From contig NC_007498.2 in the NCBI RefSeq assembly GCF_000012885.1, positions 62,001 through 126,000 on the forward strand: DNA of 64,000 nt, in the 5' to 3' direction. Below the pieces are notes generated by a model. It searched no databases and was not told where the DNA came from. It was given only the letters and a program-made list of their open reading frames with translations. Shown in pieces: positions 25,863 to 33,370 of this stretch. Each line of letters starts with the position of its first letter. Position 1 is the first letter of the stretch. The stretch is from Syntrophotalea carbinolica DSM 2380 (lineage in GTDB: Bacteria > Desulfobacterota > Desulfuromonadia > Desulfuromonadales > Syntrophotaleaceae). Position numbers and translations under genes: made by a program.

Positions 25863-26540
25863 TTAAAATGAATAAGCCAGACCAAGGCGGGCGGTATGAA
25901 TCTCCAAATCGATATCTGCCGAGTATGTATCCCCCCACCACGAATCTTCAATCGAGTAACTCTCGCTACCGTAGTCGTCATAAAGATATTCAATCCGTGC
26001 AGTCAGGTGCTCGGTGATTTTTTGCTCAATGCCAGCGCCAATCGTCCAGCCGAAATGTGTAGCATTGTCTCCGCCATACCCTGAATCCGTATCATCAACG
26101 GCAACCTTCGCAACGGCCAGACCACCGGCAACATAGAACAGCGTGGTGTTGTAGACAAAGCCTGCGCGTGCTCGAAGATGCGCATCCCAGTCAATGTCAA
26201 AGGCCGACCAATCATTGTAGGAGTTATTTTTGTCGGCACCTTCACCCAGGTCACCAATGCCGGCATCAGCTTCAAAGCCTAACATAATGTTATCGATCAT
26301 ATAGTTATGGCCGAAGTAAAGTCCACCGACAAATCCCTCAATATCCGCATTAAGATCATACCCGGGATTCCACGAGTCACTATATTCCAAGTCGGCCCAT
26401 GAGTGGCCCACAAAGCCACCGATGTACGGGCCGGAATAATCAGACAATGCTTCGGCCCCCATCATATTTCCAGCATATACCGGCCCGCTCATCAGGACGG
26501 CTACAACCAAAGCCCCAAAAATAGTGCGCAAGCGTAACAT
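25863..26540 (-). CDS. Outer-membrane beta-barrel protein (Omp25/opacity type)
   Basis: 225 residues with a signal peptide ending near GPVYA. The mature part is a small porin-like barrel: alternating polar and apolar strands, Asp/Tyr/Gly-rich loops, GPYIGGFVGHSWADLEY at the start, ARAGFVYNTTLFYVAGGLAVA in the middle, and a terminal strand LGLAYSF ending in Phe, as the BAM machinery expects. AAGGAGG precedes the ATG. Its base composition is less GC-rich than the neighbouring core genes. Likely structural or adhesive; no specific role. Confidence 0.85.
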   Translation of the reverse strand: MLRLRTIFGALVVAVLMSGPVYAGNMMGAEALSDYSGPYIGGFVGHSWADLEYSDSWNPGYDLNADIEGFVGGLYFGHNYMIDNIMLGFEADAGIGDLGEGADKNNSYNDWSAFDIDWDAHLRARAGFVYNTTLFYVAGGLAVAKVAVDDTDSGYGGDNATHFGWTIGAGIEQKITEHLTARIEYLYDDYGSESYSIEDSWWGDTYSADIDLEIHTARLGLAYSF

Positions 26541-26582
26541 TTCTAACCTCCTTGAGTCATTTGTGACATTTTAGTTACATTT

Positions 26583-26612
26583 ATTAAGGTGTAAACATAA
26601 AATCAAGTCAAC
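26583..26612 (-). promoter_or_regulatory. Possible promoter of the outer-membrane protein gene
   Basis: On the minus strand: TTGACT, 18-base spacer, TTAATA, about 45 bases before the ATG, in an AT-rich region. Confidence 0.4.
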
Positions 26613-26699
26613 ATTACTCCTCGAGAAGGTGGATGTAAAGGGTTTTAACGGGTGCCGCCAAATCGCAATGGTCGGCTTGTTTGTCAGGGGAAAGGCTGC

Positions 26700-27917
26700 T
26701 TAACTCTTTGCCTTCTTGAGCGAACCGGGAACGTATGGGGGGAGGCGTTTGGCGATGCTTTTACGCAGACGACGAAAAAAGCGCATTGTGGGATTGGTTT
26801 TTTTTCGGCGGCTGGGGCGGCTTCGTACAGCGGCTTTTTGTCTGTCCATAAGGGCGACGAGGGTCTGGAAGCGAAAATCGGTGGGGGGCGCAGGGGCCGC
26901 CGGGATGGGTTCGGTTTTGAACTGGCAGAGGTTTTGCGGGTTGAATCCCGACCGAACCAGGATCTGGACCGTGGTCTTGATCGCCGACTGGAAGTCTCGA
27001 TTGCGCTTCACATTGGTGGGAGCACAGCCCCGAGGCTCACCGGGCTCGGGGAGAGAGTGCCGCTCCCATAGCTCTTCAAGCCGGTCTTCTTCGGCTATCC
27101 GGTAAATAAGCTGGTTCTGCCATCCGTGCTTTTTCGAGTAACCGTTGACGATATGCGTTTTACCCAGGTCGGCTTTGCGGCGGAGCCGTTCCAGGGAGAT
27201 CCATGAGAGGTGGGCAGCGTAGAATTGATCGGTGCGCAGGGTTTCCACATCTTTGTTGTAAGCCACGTCATGGCTTCCCGCTGCAAGATGCATCCATCCC
27301 TGATTGCGGAAAATGACTTTGGAAGGAAAGGGCATATGGAAGAAATTGAGGTTGCCCTTGTAGATTTCCTCGTACTTCCGGAGAGACTCCTTTGGAACGC
27401 TGGGATCCACCATGGCTTCATACTCGATGCTCAAATAATCGGACAGGGATTGTTCGTTGAAGTTGCGAGGTAAAATGAAATTTTTCAACGCGTAGCGCAG
27501 AGCATGGCAGTTTGCAGGGAGGCTGCCCAGACAGTCCTTCAGGGAACTGCCATTTCGCGAGATCAGAAATTCGTCGGCATCGAAGAAATAGATCCAGTCC
27601 GGTTCGGACTGTTGAGCCAGGCCAACGAGCGCATTGATTTGGCCCTCCTCGATAAACTGACCTTCCGTCTGGTTGTAAATATGGATTCGTCCGGGCCAGA
27701 TGTCTTGAAGATATGCCAGACCGGCGTGGGTTTCGTCGGTACTGCTGTCGTTGAGGACGTAAACCTCGTCCACATGATTGACCAGAGCGTAGCCTATGGA
27801 CAGAGCGACCAGTCCCCACTCGTTTTTGCACTGGGTGATTCCGGTAATTTTAAAAGGTGCATAGTTGGTTTCCGAAGGGGTCCTGTCGGATTTTATAGCG
27901 TTTTTCATGTATTTCAT
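26700..27917 (-). CDS. Family 2-like glycosyltransferase
   Basis: 405 residues. It opens with ITGITQCKNEWGLVALSIGYAL and VDEVYVLNDSSTDETHAGL, the nucleotide-sugar part of GT-A enzymes. WIYFFDADEFLI holds the metal-binding DxD-like motif. The Glyco_tranf_2_4 type (a glycosyltransferase with a distant, fixed-length acceptor part) fits best. The C-terminal 60 residues are strongly basic (RSRPSRRKKTNP, RFFRRLRKSIAKRL), which could tether it to membrane or acidic polymer. No polysaccharide cluster surrounds it. A methionine three codons in is an alternative start. Confidence 0.8.
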   Translation of the reverse strand: MKYMKNAIKSDRTPSETNYAPFKITGITQCKNEWGLVALSIGYALVNHVDEVYVLNDSSTDETHAGLAYLQDIWPGRIHIYNQTEGQFIEEGQINALVGLAQQSEPDWIYFFDADEFLISRNGSSLKDCLGSLPANCHALRYALKNFILPRNFNEQSLSDYLSIEYEAMVDPSVPKESLRKYEEIYKGNLNFFHMPFPSKVIFRNQGWMHLAAGSHDVAYNKDVETLRTDQFYAAHLSWISLERLRRKADLGKTHIVNGYSKKHGWQNQLIYRIAEEDRLEELWERHSLPEPGEPRGCAPTNVKRNRDFQSAIKTTVQILVRSGFNPQNLCQFKTEPIPAAPAPPTDFRFQTLVALMDRQKAAVRSRPSRRKKTNPTMRFFRRLRKSIAKRLPPYVPGSLKKAKS

Positions 27918-28420
27918 GCCTCGCCATCGATTCTGGTCAAGGCGGCATGGTTCCGCCTTTGTCCCCCATGGGAAGCGCCCATCCGGGGATATGATCAGAT
28001 CCTGAAGGTCAACATTCCATGAATCGGTCGGTTTGCTGCGGAAAGTCCGGAGTCCTTGTCCGGGCAGGTTGGCAGTGCCGTCGAAGGTGGCAAGTTTTCA
28101 GCGATTGTGCCGCCTGGAGGATGGCCGAGCCAGTCCGGCCGGACAGGGGTTGTTGATTAATATGCCTTACTTTATGGCTTGCTGTCCAGTCCGGACGAGG
28201 GCGATGGCCGAATTGGGAAGATATTGCACGATCCCGCATGGAAATTCAGCCGGCGGTCTGAATCATGGGGGAAAGTCAGGTATGCTTAAAAACAGTTATG
28301 CTCTGTTGTGTCATGGCCAAAGGAGATTTTATAGGGTTTTCAACCACAAGTTGTGCACCGCAGGTTTCGCACGACAACTCGGGGCAGTTGATTTCCAACC
28401 GATAAAGAAGGGGATGAGCG
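27918..28420. other. Gene-free stretch between divergent genes
   Basis: About 500 bases. The frames inside give low-complexity, unrecognisable peptides and have no ribosome sites. It must carry promoters for the glycosyltransferase and the surface protein. I searched by eye for riboswitch cores and found none convincing. Confidence 0.5.
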
Positions 28421-28918
28421 ATGAAAAAATGGGTATTTATCGTGATGGGGTGTTTTTTCGCCACGGGCGCATGGGCTGAATCGACAGGCTTCCAGTTGAG
28501 TTTGACCCCGGATCTGGCCATTCATTCCAGAGCTACCCGCATCAGCGGTGTGACCGTCGGTGTTTGGAGTGAAAATCCACAAGATGCCATAGCGCTCGGC
28601 ATCGTCAACGGTTCAACGGGCCAAAGTTCAGGCTTGTCCCTTGGTTTGCTGGCCAATTACGCGGAGAACTACAAAGGTGCCCAATTGGCCTGGCTGGCCA
28701 ATTACTCCTCCGGAAGGTTTGCCGGGTTTCAATGGTCGCTCTTCAACTATGCAGGTAATCTGCATGGCTTTCAACTCGGGCTTATAAATTTTGCAGATAC
28801 TTGTGACAAAGGTCTTCAGGTTGGATTGATCAACCTCATGAATGAAACGGAAACATGGTTCCGAAATTTTCCCAACGAAGTTGCACCAGCTATGATTCTT
28901 CTCAACTGGCGCTACTAA
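28421..28918 (+). CDS. LA_2272-like surface repeat protein
   Basis: 165 residues with a signal peptide ending TGAWA. The mature protein consists of imperfect repeats of about 15 residues of the type GxxLGLxN-x-G/GFQxxLxNYA (for example GLSLGLLANYAENYKGAQLAWLAN and GFQWSLFNYAGNLHGFQLGLIN). This resembles the LA_2272 surface repeat family described from Leptospira, which is probably a beta-solenoid or barrel. AAGGGGAT precedes the ATG. Function unknown. Confidence 0.75.
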   Translation: MKKWVFIVMGCFFATGAWAESTGFQLSLTPDLAIHSRATRISGVTVGVWSENPQDAIALGIVNGSTGQSSGLSLGLLANYAENYKGAQLAWLANYSSGRFAGFQWSLFNYAGNLHGFQLGLINFADTCDKGLQVGLINLMNETETWFRNFPNEVAPAMILLNWRY

Positions 28919-29083
28919 GGCTTTGCCCGAGCCAGTCACCGGTATGGGACGCGGATGTTTGAGATTGTCGTATCTTTTATGAAATCCACTGCATGGAAAG
29001 AGTCCGCCGGCTACCCCGGTGGACTCTTCAGGTTCAGGATATAGGACCGGCATCACTGATGGTGAGATAACCCCCATAACATC

Positions 29084-29113
29084 AAAACGCCCCGAAAATT
29101 CTCGGGGCGTTTT
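29084..29113. terminator. Bidirectional hairpin terminator
   Basis: AAAACGCCCCGA pairs with TCGGGGCGTTTT around a six-base loop; T or A runs flank both sides. A second stem, GAGTCC..CCGG with CCGG..GGACTC, lies just before at 29000-29026. Together they separate the surface protein gene from the convergent THUMP gene. The rest of 28919-29337 holds nothing I recognise. Confidence 0.85.
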
Positions 29114-29337
29114 GCGATCATATGATTATCTAAGCGAATTCCCGTCGTGGGAAACATTATCGGATTACCCGACTTCTGCAATCCGGGGTTGTGCCATTTT
29201 CAATTTAATGAGGCTACTCCTGAGTGACCCGGCGGATCAGAGACAGTCATATGTCTTCCTCCTTTGGATGCGCAAAACCTCTTTTGCGTTTGAGGTATGT
29301 AAACTATACCACAAAAAGACGATCATGGCGGCGGAAG

Positions 29338-29877
29338 TCAATCGACATGCACAAAGGGATAACGATCGTTTAGTTCGCGGGTGATGAAGCCGATGCCGCA
29401 GCGGGTGCCGACGGTTTCGATGGCCAATACCGCATCGGGCTTGTCAAAATCGACATGGCCGGAATGCCCCAGGTCGGCCAGCTCATCGAGGATGAAGTTG
29501 TCCAGTGCCTGCTCGATGTCGGGCGAGACGATTTCCCCCTTGAGGCCCCGTCGTTCGAGGCGCACATGGAAGCGGTGTTCGCTCATCTGCGGCAGGTAAG
29601 GGCGGATGGCCTGACAGGCTTTGGCGAGAAAATCGTCCAGATCGAAGGTGAAGACCTTGTCCAGAGGCACCACGCGGCTTATATCCTGAAAGGCGATGAT
29701 CCGCTCTTCACGCTGACTTCGGACCGTTTCCAAAAATTGCAGGATGCTGGCGACCCGCCCCAAAGCCACGCCGTGAAATTCTGTTTTGTGAAATTCGCCG
29801 TGAGGGGCGAGTTCCTCCAACATCTGGCGGTAGCGGCCATCCTGGGCCATGGTGACAAGTACGTTGAATTCCCACAT
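29338..29877 (-). CDS. Stand-alone THUMP-domain protein
   Basis: 179 residues from the ATG at 29877 (GGGAGAG upstream). The C-terminal half, FHVRLERRGLKGEIVSPDIEQALDNFILD...VDFDKPDAVLAIETVGTRCGIGFITREL, matches a THUMP RNA-binding domain. The N-terminal part (NVLVTMAQDGRYRQMLEELAPHGEFHKTEFHGVALG) looks like the ferredoxin-like region that precedes THUMP. No methyltransferase or thiolase domain is attached, so it may deliver RNA to a separate enzyme. Confidence 0.8.
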   Translation of the reverse strand: MWEFNVLVTMAQDGRYRQMLEELAPHGEFHKTEFHGVALGRVASILQFLETVRSQREERIIAFQDISRVVPLDKVFTFDLDDFLAKACQAIRPYLPQMSEHRFHVRLERRGLKGEIVSPDIEQALDNFILDELADLGHSGHVDFDKPDAVLAIETVGTRCGIGFITRELNDRYPFVHVD

Positions 29878-30023
29878 AGGTCTCTCCCTTGGCTGTTTTT
29901 TGAGTTTATCCAAGGTGAGCCGGATGGCAAGTTTACTGAATTATCGAATGAAAAAAAGGCCTTTTACCACGAAGCTTGCTATATTGCAGAAAGCGGTAAG
30001 CCCTGTGGATATTGAAATAAAAA

Positions 30024-30089
30024 GGCTATACCCTTTCTTGGACAACCTCCCGGCAAGTTGGTTAATCCAAGAGACAAAGGGGTATAGCC
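30024..30089 (+). promoter_or_regulatory. Hairpin that covers the transposase ribosome site
   Basis: GGCTATACCC followed by TTT at 30024 pairs with AAAGGGGTATAGCC ending at 30089, directly before the ATG at 30090. The AAAGGGG that should serve as Shine-Dalgarno is inside the stem. Inner CTTGG/CCAAG can extend it. Such a structure would block translation of read-through transcripts from outside the element. Confidence 0.65.
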
Positions 30090-31340
30090 ATGAAGAAGAT
30101 TCAAACAAAAAAGCTTAAATCCGTCAACAGTAACACCCTTTTGGCTACGGTCGACATTGGAAAGAACGTTCTTTCCGGATACGCCCGCTGTCCTGATCGA
30201 AGCGAAGTGAAACCGTTTGATTTTTCCAACAATCTTAAAGGTTTTTCCCGCTTCTGGAACATCCTGATTCGAACGCAGAGGGCTTACGGTCTGGAGCAAA
30301 TTATTCTCGGCTTCGAATCCACCGGAGCATATGCCGAACCACTGATGCATTTTCTCAAAAACAAGCCGGTGCACCTGGTGCAGGTCAATCCGATGCATAC
30401 CAAGAGGGTGAAGGAACTTTGCGGCAATTCGCCGAACAAGACGGACCAGAAGGATCCGAAGGTGATCGCCGACATTATTGAGCTGGGCCATGGACTGACC
30501 GTGATAATTCCACAGGGAGCGGCAGCGGAACTACGACGGCTCACCCAGGCTCGGGAGAGAGCGGTCAAGCGGCGTACCGCACTGTTCAATCAGCTTCACG
30601 ACCTGGTGTTTATCAGTTTCCCCGAATTCCTCCAGGTCATGAAGGACATCAAGAGCAAAAGCGCCCAATACCTTCTGCGGCATCACCCGGGACCTGAAGA
30701 CGTTATGGCCCTGGGCCTAGAGTCCTTGGCCCAAGTTCTGAAACGTATCAGCTGCGGCAAGCTGAAACTGGCGAAAGCCCAGGCGCTTTTCGAGGCCGCC
30801 AGAAGTTCTGTCGGCATTCGCGAGGGACGCCTCGGCCTTGGTCTGGAGATTCAGGCAATGCTCGAAGCGATCGAGGTCTGTGAGCGCTTCGTGAAGCAAC
30901 TGGAAGCCGAGATGGCTCGGCATCTTGAAGAGATTCCTTATAGCCGCCTGCTTCTGTCCATGAAAGGCATCGGCCCGATCACCGTGGCAGGACTGATTGG
31001 CGAAGTTGCTGACTTTACGCATTTCGAAACTCAGAAAGAGTTACTCAAGTATGCCGGATTGGACCTTTTCGAAATCAGCTCCGGCAAGCACCGAGGACAG
31101 CGGCGCATCTCTAAGCGAGGCCGGCCGCTACTGCGTAAACTGCTCTTTTTCGCGGCCCTCAACACAGTTCGCAAGGGCGGCATCATGCATGAGCCTTACC
31201 AGGGGCATCTTCAAAAGGGCATGCCCCGTATCAAGGCCCTGATTGCCATCGCCCGCAAGCTGCTTGGTATCATGCTGGCCCTGGTGCGTACTCAGAGGGA
31301 ATATAGCCATCAGCAGACGCAACTAGCGCAGGCGGCATAA
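30090..31340 (+). CDS. IS110-family DEDD transposase/recombinase
   Basis: 416 residues, full family length. The N-terminal RuvC-like DEDD domain shows LLATVDIGKNV (first Asp), ILGFESTGAYAEPL (Glu) and KTDQKDPKVIADI (two Asp). A helical, coiled middle section follows. The C-terminal Transposase_20 domain has SMKGIGPITVAGLIGEV, YAGLDLFEISSGKHRGQ with the probable catalytic Ser, and ISKRGRPLLRKLLF. No frameshift or stop is seen, so the enzyme could be active. Confidence 0.95.
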   Translation: MKKIQTKKLKSVNSNTLLATVDIGKNVLSGYARCPDRSEVKPFDFSNNLKGFSRFWNILIRTQRAYGLEQIILGFESTGAYAEPLMHFLKNKPVHLVQVNPMHTKRVKELCGNSPNKTDQKDPKVIADIIELGHGLTVIIPQGAAAELRRLTQARERAVKRRTALFNQLHDLVFISFPEFLQVMKDIKSKSAQYLLRHHPGPEDVMALGLESLAQVLKRISCGKLKLAKAQALFEAARSSVGIREGRLGLGLEIQAMLEAIEVCERFVKQLEAEMARHLEEIPYSRLLLSMKGIGPITVAGLIGEVADFTHFETQKELLKYAGLDLFEISSGKHRGQRRISKRGRPLLRKLLFFAALNTVRKGGIMHEPYQGHLQKGMPRIKALIAIARKLLGIMLALVRTQREYSHQQTQLAQAA

Positions 31341-31350
31341 AAACTCCAGC

Positions 31351-31463
31351 GTGTAAGCGGGGTGACTACCATTTCGTGTTATTAAGGCGACTTCGTCGAC
31401 CTTCACGCAAAGCAATCTAGCACCCCGCTTGCACCTTAGCCCAGATAAAGCAAGGTTTGGGCT
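31351..31463 (+). ncRNA. Candidate bridge (guide) RNA region of the IS110 element
   Basis: The right non-coding end has a long stem, GTGTAAGCGGGGTG (31351-31364) with CACCCCGCTTGCAC (31421-31434), enclosing a 56-base loop with a smaller hairpin (GGCGAC/GTCGACC). A second hairpin follows: AGCCCA 31438-31443 with TGGGCT 31458-31463. The loop contains ACTTCGTCGACCTTC (31390-31404), equal to the bottom strand of the rejoined target except for one extra C. A structured RNA in the right end is known for the IS1111 group, where it guides recombination. No boundaries or transcription can be shown from sequence alone. Confidence 0.5.
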
Positions 31464-31529
31464 CTGTCGAGACCCTCGAATCACCAGTGTCGGGCAAGGT
31501 GCGATAAAAACTTGACTGGAATAAACCAG

Positions 31530-31703
31530 GTCACGAAGTACACGAAGGTAAGATCCGGATGTTAAGACCGAAATAGATCATGGGATTAAGCGATGGTAAA
31601 TCCGCAAGGATCAATCCGGAGTTTTTAATACGATCTGATCGGACCGTTGTCGGGAGGGCGTTGGTTCTCTTCGTGATCTCGGTGTGCTTCGTGGTGAAAA
31701 ATA
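31530..31703. repeat. Inverted repeat of 9-bp units (CACGAAG class), split by the IS
   Basis: The left arm is divided: 29962-29974 before the element and 31530-31548 after it (units CCACGAAGG, TCACGAAGT, ACACGAAGG). The right arm at 31663-31703 is the reverse complement type (CCACGAAGC, ACACCGAGA, TCACGAAGA on minus). About 115 bases of unique sequence lie between the arms, with no gene. Confidence 0.75.
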
Positions 31704-31788
31704 AGCCGTCAATCATCGCTGATTAAAGGATATCCCTTTAACGGTAAAAAAAACGATATGTTTTTAGAAGATGGGGAGGAATAACGCC

Positions 31789-32217
31789 ATGCCGGATGTT
31801 TCCAGCGATCGGGAATATCGACGCCGTGCCCTGGCCAAGATTCATATCGCCAAAAAGGAACTCGGCTTAAGCGATGAGGAGTATCGCGATCTGGTGAGTT
31901 CAGCCGTGCCAGGTAAGCAATCGGCGGCCGATCTGACCGATGGCGAATTGCGCTTACTCCTCGATCGATTGGCGGAACTCGGCTGGCGGCCGCGTCTGCC
32001 GCGGGTCGCGGAACGGCCTTTGCCGCCCATGGTATGGAAAGCGCGGGAACTGTGGTTGCAGCTGCACCGGGCGGGGAAGGTTCATAATCCGAGCTGGGCG
32101 GCTCTGGGCCGATTCACCAAGCGCATGACCGGCGTCGGCGATCTGCGACGTTTAAGCGTGAAGCAGGCCACGGTGGTCATCGAGGCGCTCAAACAGTGGC
32201 TGGAACGGGTGGAGTAG
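31789..32217 (+). CDS. Mu gp16/GemA-like protein, orphan phage gene
   Basis: 142 residues from the ATG at 31789 behind GGGAGGAA; an ATG six codons earlier has a poorer site. REYRRRALAKIHIAKKELGLSDEEYRDLVSS and LLDRLAELGWRPR are typical of DUF1018/GemA of Mu-like phages, which modulates host transcription and supercoiling. The C-terminal part has WLQLHRAGKVHNPSWAALGRFTKRMTGV. No other Mu gene is adjacent, so it is a prophage remnant or a domesticated gene. Confidence 0.85.
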   Translation: MPDVSSDREYRRRALAKIHIAKKELGLSDEEYRDLVSSAVPGKQSAADLTDGELRLLLDRLAELGWRPRLPRVAERPLPPMVWKARELWLQLHRAGKVHNPSWAALGRFTKRMTGVGDLRRLSVKQATVVIEALKQWLERVE

Positions 32218-32233
32218 GGTAGGGCCTTTCATA

Positions 32234-32313
32234 TTACCGCAGAGCACGCAGAGTTCGCAGAGAATGTCATGTTTTTAAAAACTTCTCCGCGTGCTCTGCG
32301 TACTCTGCGGTAA
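32234..32313. repeat. Inverted repeat of 9-bp units (CGCAGAG class), copy 1
   Basis: Left arm 32234-32263 holds CCGCAGAGC, ACGCAGAGT and TCGCAGAGA. Right arm 32283-32313 is its near reverse complement. The spacer is about 19 bases. It ends four bases before the stop of the flavin reductase gene on the minus strand and could end its transcript. Confidence 0.85.
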
Positions 32314-32316
32314 CTT

Positions 32317-32886
32317 TTACGACAATTCCTTGCCGATACTGAATGCCTGTCCCAGGTACTTGCCGACGCCGTGGTAGTTACGCAGCACCGGCGTGAAGAT
32401 CAGCGGCTGTACCTTTTCGATGTGGGGGTAGCCCTCGGGGGAGAGGACCGCCTCATCAGCTTTGACATCGGCGATTTCACCGATAAACAGGGTGTGTCCT
32501 CCCACTTTAACCGATTGTTGCAGTTTGCATTCGAGGATCAGCGGCAATTCGTCGGCATAGGGTGCGTCGACCAGTTCGCTTTTGACGGGGGTCAGACCGG
32601 TGGCGGCGAATTTGTCGGTATCGCGGCCGGAAGCCATCCCGCAGAAATCGGCCTGCCGGGCGAAGGCCTCGGTGGCGACGTTCACGGTGAAGGCCTTGCG
32701 ATCCAGGATGCTGTCGTGGCTATGGGTGGCCGGACGCAGAGCGATGGAAACACACGGCGGCTTGGAGCAGCAGACACCGCCCCAGGCGATGGTGGCCAGG
32801 TTGGGCTGACCGGCTTCATCATAGGTGCCGACCAGCCACACGGGGGTCGGTTGCGCCAGGGTATTGGCTCCGAGAGATTTTTTCAT
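32317..32886 (-). CDS. Flavin reductase-like FMN-binding protein
   Basis: 189 residues of the flavin reductase/DIM6-NTAB split-barrel type. WLVGTYDEAGQPNLATIAWGGVCCSKPPCVSIALRPATHSHDSI is the FMN-binding part, and FTVNVATEAFARQADFCGMASGRDTDKFAATGL is also typical. It probably binds FMN and reduces flavins or acts as a small flavoprotein electron carrier; the substrate is unknown. The gene is enclosed by two copies of the CGCAGAG-class repeat. Confidence 0.88.
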   Translation of the reverse strand: MKKSLGANTLAQPTPVWLVGTYDEAGQPNLATIAWGGVCCSKPPCVSIALRPATHSHDSILDRKAFTVNVATEAFARQADFCGMASGRDTDKFAATGLTPVKSELVDAPYADELPLILECKLQQSVKVGGHTLFIGEIADVKADEAVLSPEGYPHIEKVQPLIFTPVLRNYHGVGKYLGQAFSIGKELS

Positions 32887-32933
32887 GGGTACCTCGTTTC
32901 TGGGTTTTACTATGTTAAATTCAAAAGTCGGGA

Positions 32934-33082
32934 TTTACCGCAGAGGGCGCAGAGATCGCAGAGAAACATCGGTAAATTCATGACGGTTTGTATGGGCTTT
33001 CCGGACGATTAAGCCTCTTTTACAACAAGCCACAGAAGAGTTAAAGAACCAACTCCGCGTACTCGGCGATCTCTGCGGTAAA
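32934..33082. repeat. Inverted repeat of 9-bp units (CGCAGAG class), copy 2
   Basis: Left arm 32934-32966 (CCGCAGAGG, GCGCAGAGA, TCGCAGAGA). Right arm 33053-33082, reading CCGCAGAGA, TCGCCGAGT, ACGCGGAG on minus. The spacer is about 85 bases without a gene. It ends just after the tautomerase stop. Confidence 0.8.
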
Positions 33083-33097
33083 CTCGCCGTTAAGGAT

Positions 33098-33286
33098 TCA
33101 CGGGATCAGCTTGTGCAGGGGCACGCCGCCGACACCGATGTTGTCCACGGGATTTTCATCGATGACGACGATGAATTTTTCGGCCGCAATGCCGGTAACA
33201 TCGGCGGCGGTTTCGGTTAATTTGGCGATGAGCTGCTCTTTGACTTCAGGGCTGCGGGGGGAGATGGTAAGGGTGATGACGGGCAT
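33098..33286 (-). CDS. 4-oxalocrotonate tautomerase family protein
   Basis: 62 residues, the typical monomer length. The N-terminus MPVITLTISPRSPEVKEQLIAKLTE leaves the catalytic Pro as first residue after Met removal. KFIVVIDENPVDNIGVGGVPL completes the family pattern. An AGGAGGACAG sequence precedes the ATG at 33286. Substrate unknown; such proteins tautomerise or dehalogenate small acids. Confidence 0.88.
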   Translation of the reverse strand: MPVITLTISPRSPEVKEQLIAKLTETAADVTGIAAEKFIVVIDENPVDNIGVGGVPLHKLIP

Positions 33287-33370
33287 GCTGTCCTCCTGTA
33301 AAAAAGTCAGTAGCATATCGAGGGTAGGTCGTTGTCGGACCCATGTCAAGCGGCGGTATGGCCATGCGAC

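Larger units (their letters stand above)
29975..31529 (+). mobile_element. IS110-family insertion sequence, apparently intact
   Basis: The ends are inferred from the interrupted host repeat: ACCACGAAG stops at 29974 and GTCACGAAG resumes at 31530. Joining the two gives a clean run of 9-bp units (CCACGAAGG, TCACGAAGT, ACACGAAGG). Both junctions read AG (..CGAAG before the left end, ..ACCAG at the right end), which fits a shared two-base core; on the other strand it is CT, the core known for IS621. There are about 115 bases of left end, one transposase gene and about 190 bases of right end. No obvious terminal inverted repeats. The junctions are uncertain by a few bases. Confidence 0.75.

Noticed and set aside
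28009-28479. Frames of 76-148 codons in the gap before the surface protein
   Set aside because: They overlap each other and the start of a well-supported gene, and their sequences look random.
32234-32313. Regular short repeats that could suggest a CRISPR array
   Set aside because: Units are only 9 bases, directly joined without spacers, and arranged as an inverted pair; no cas genes.
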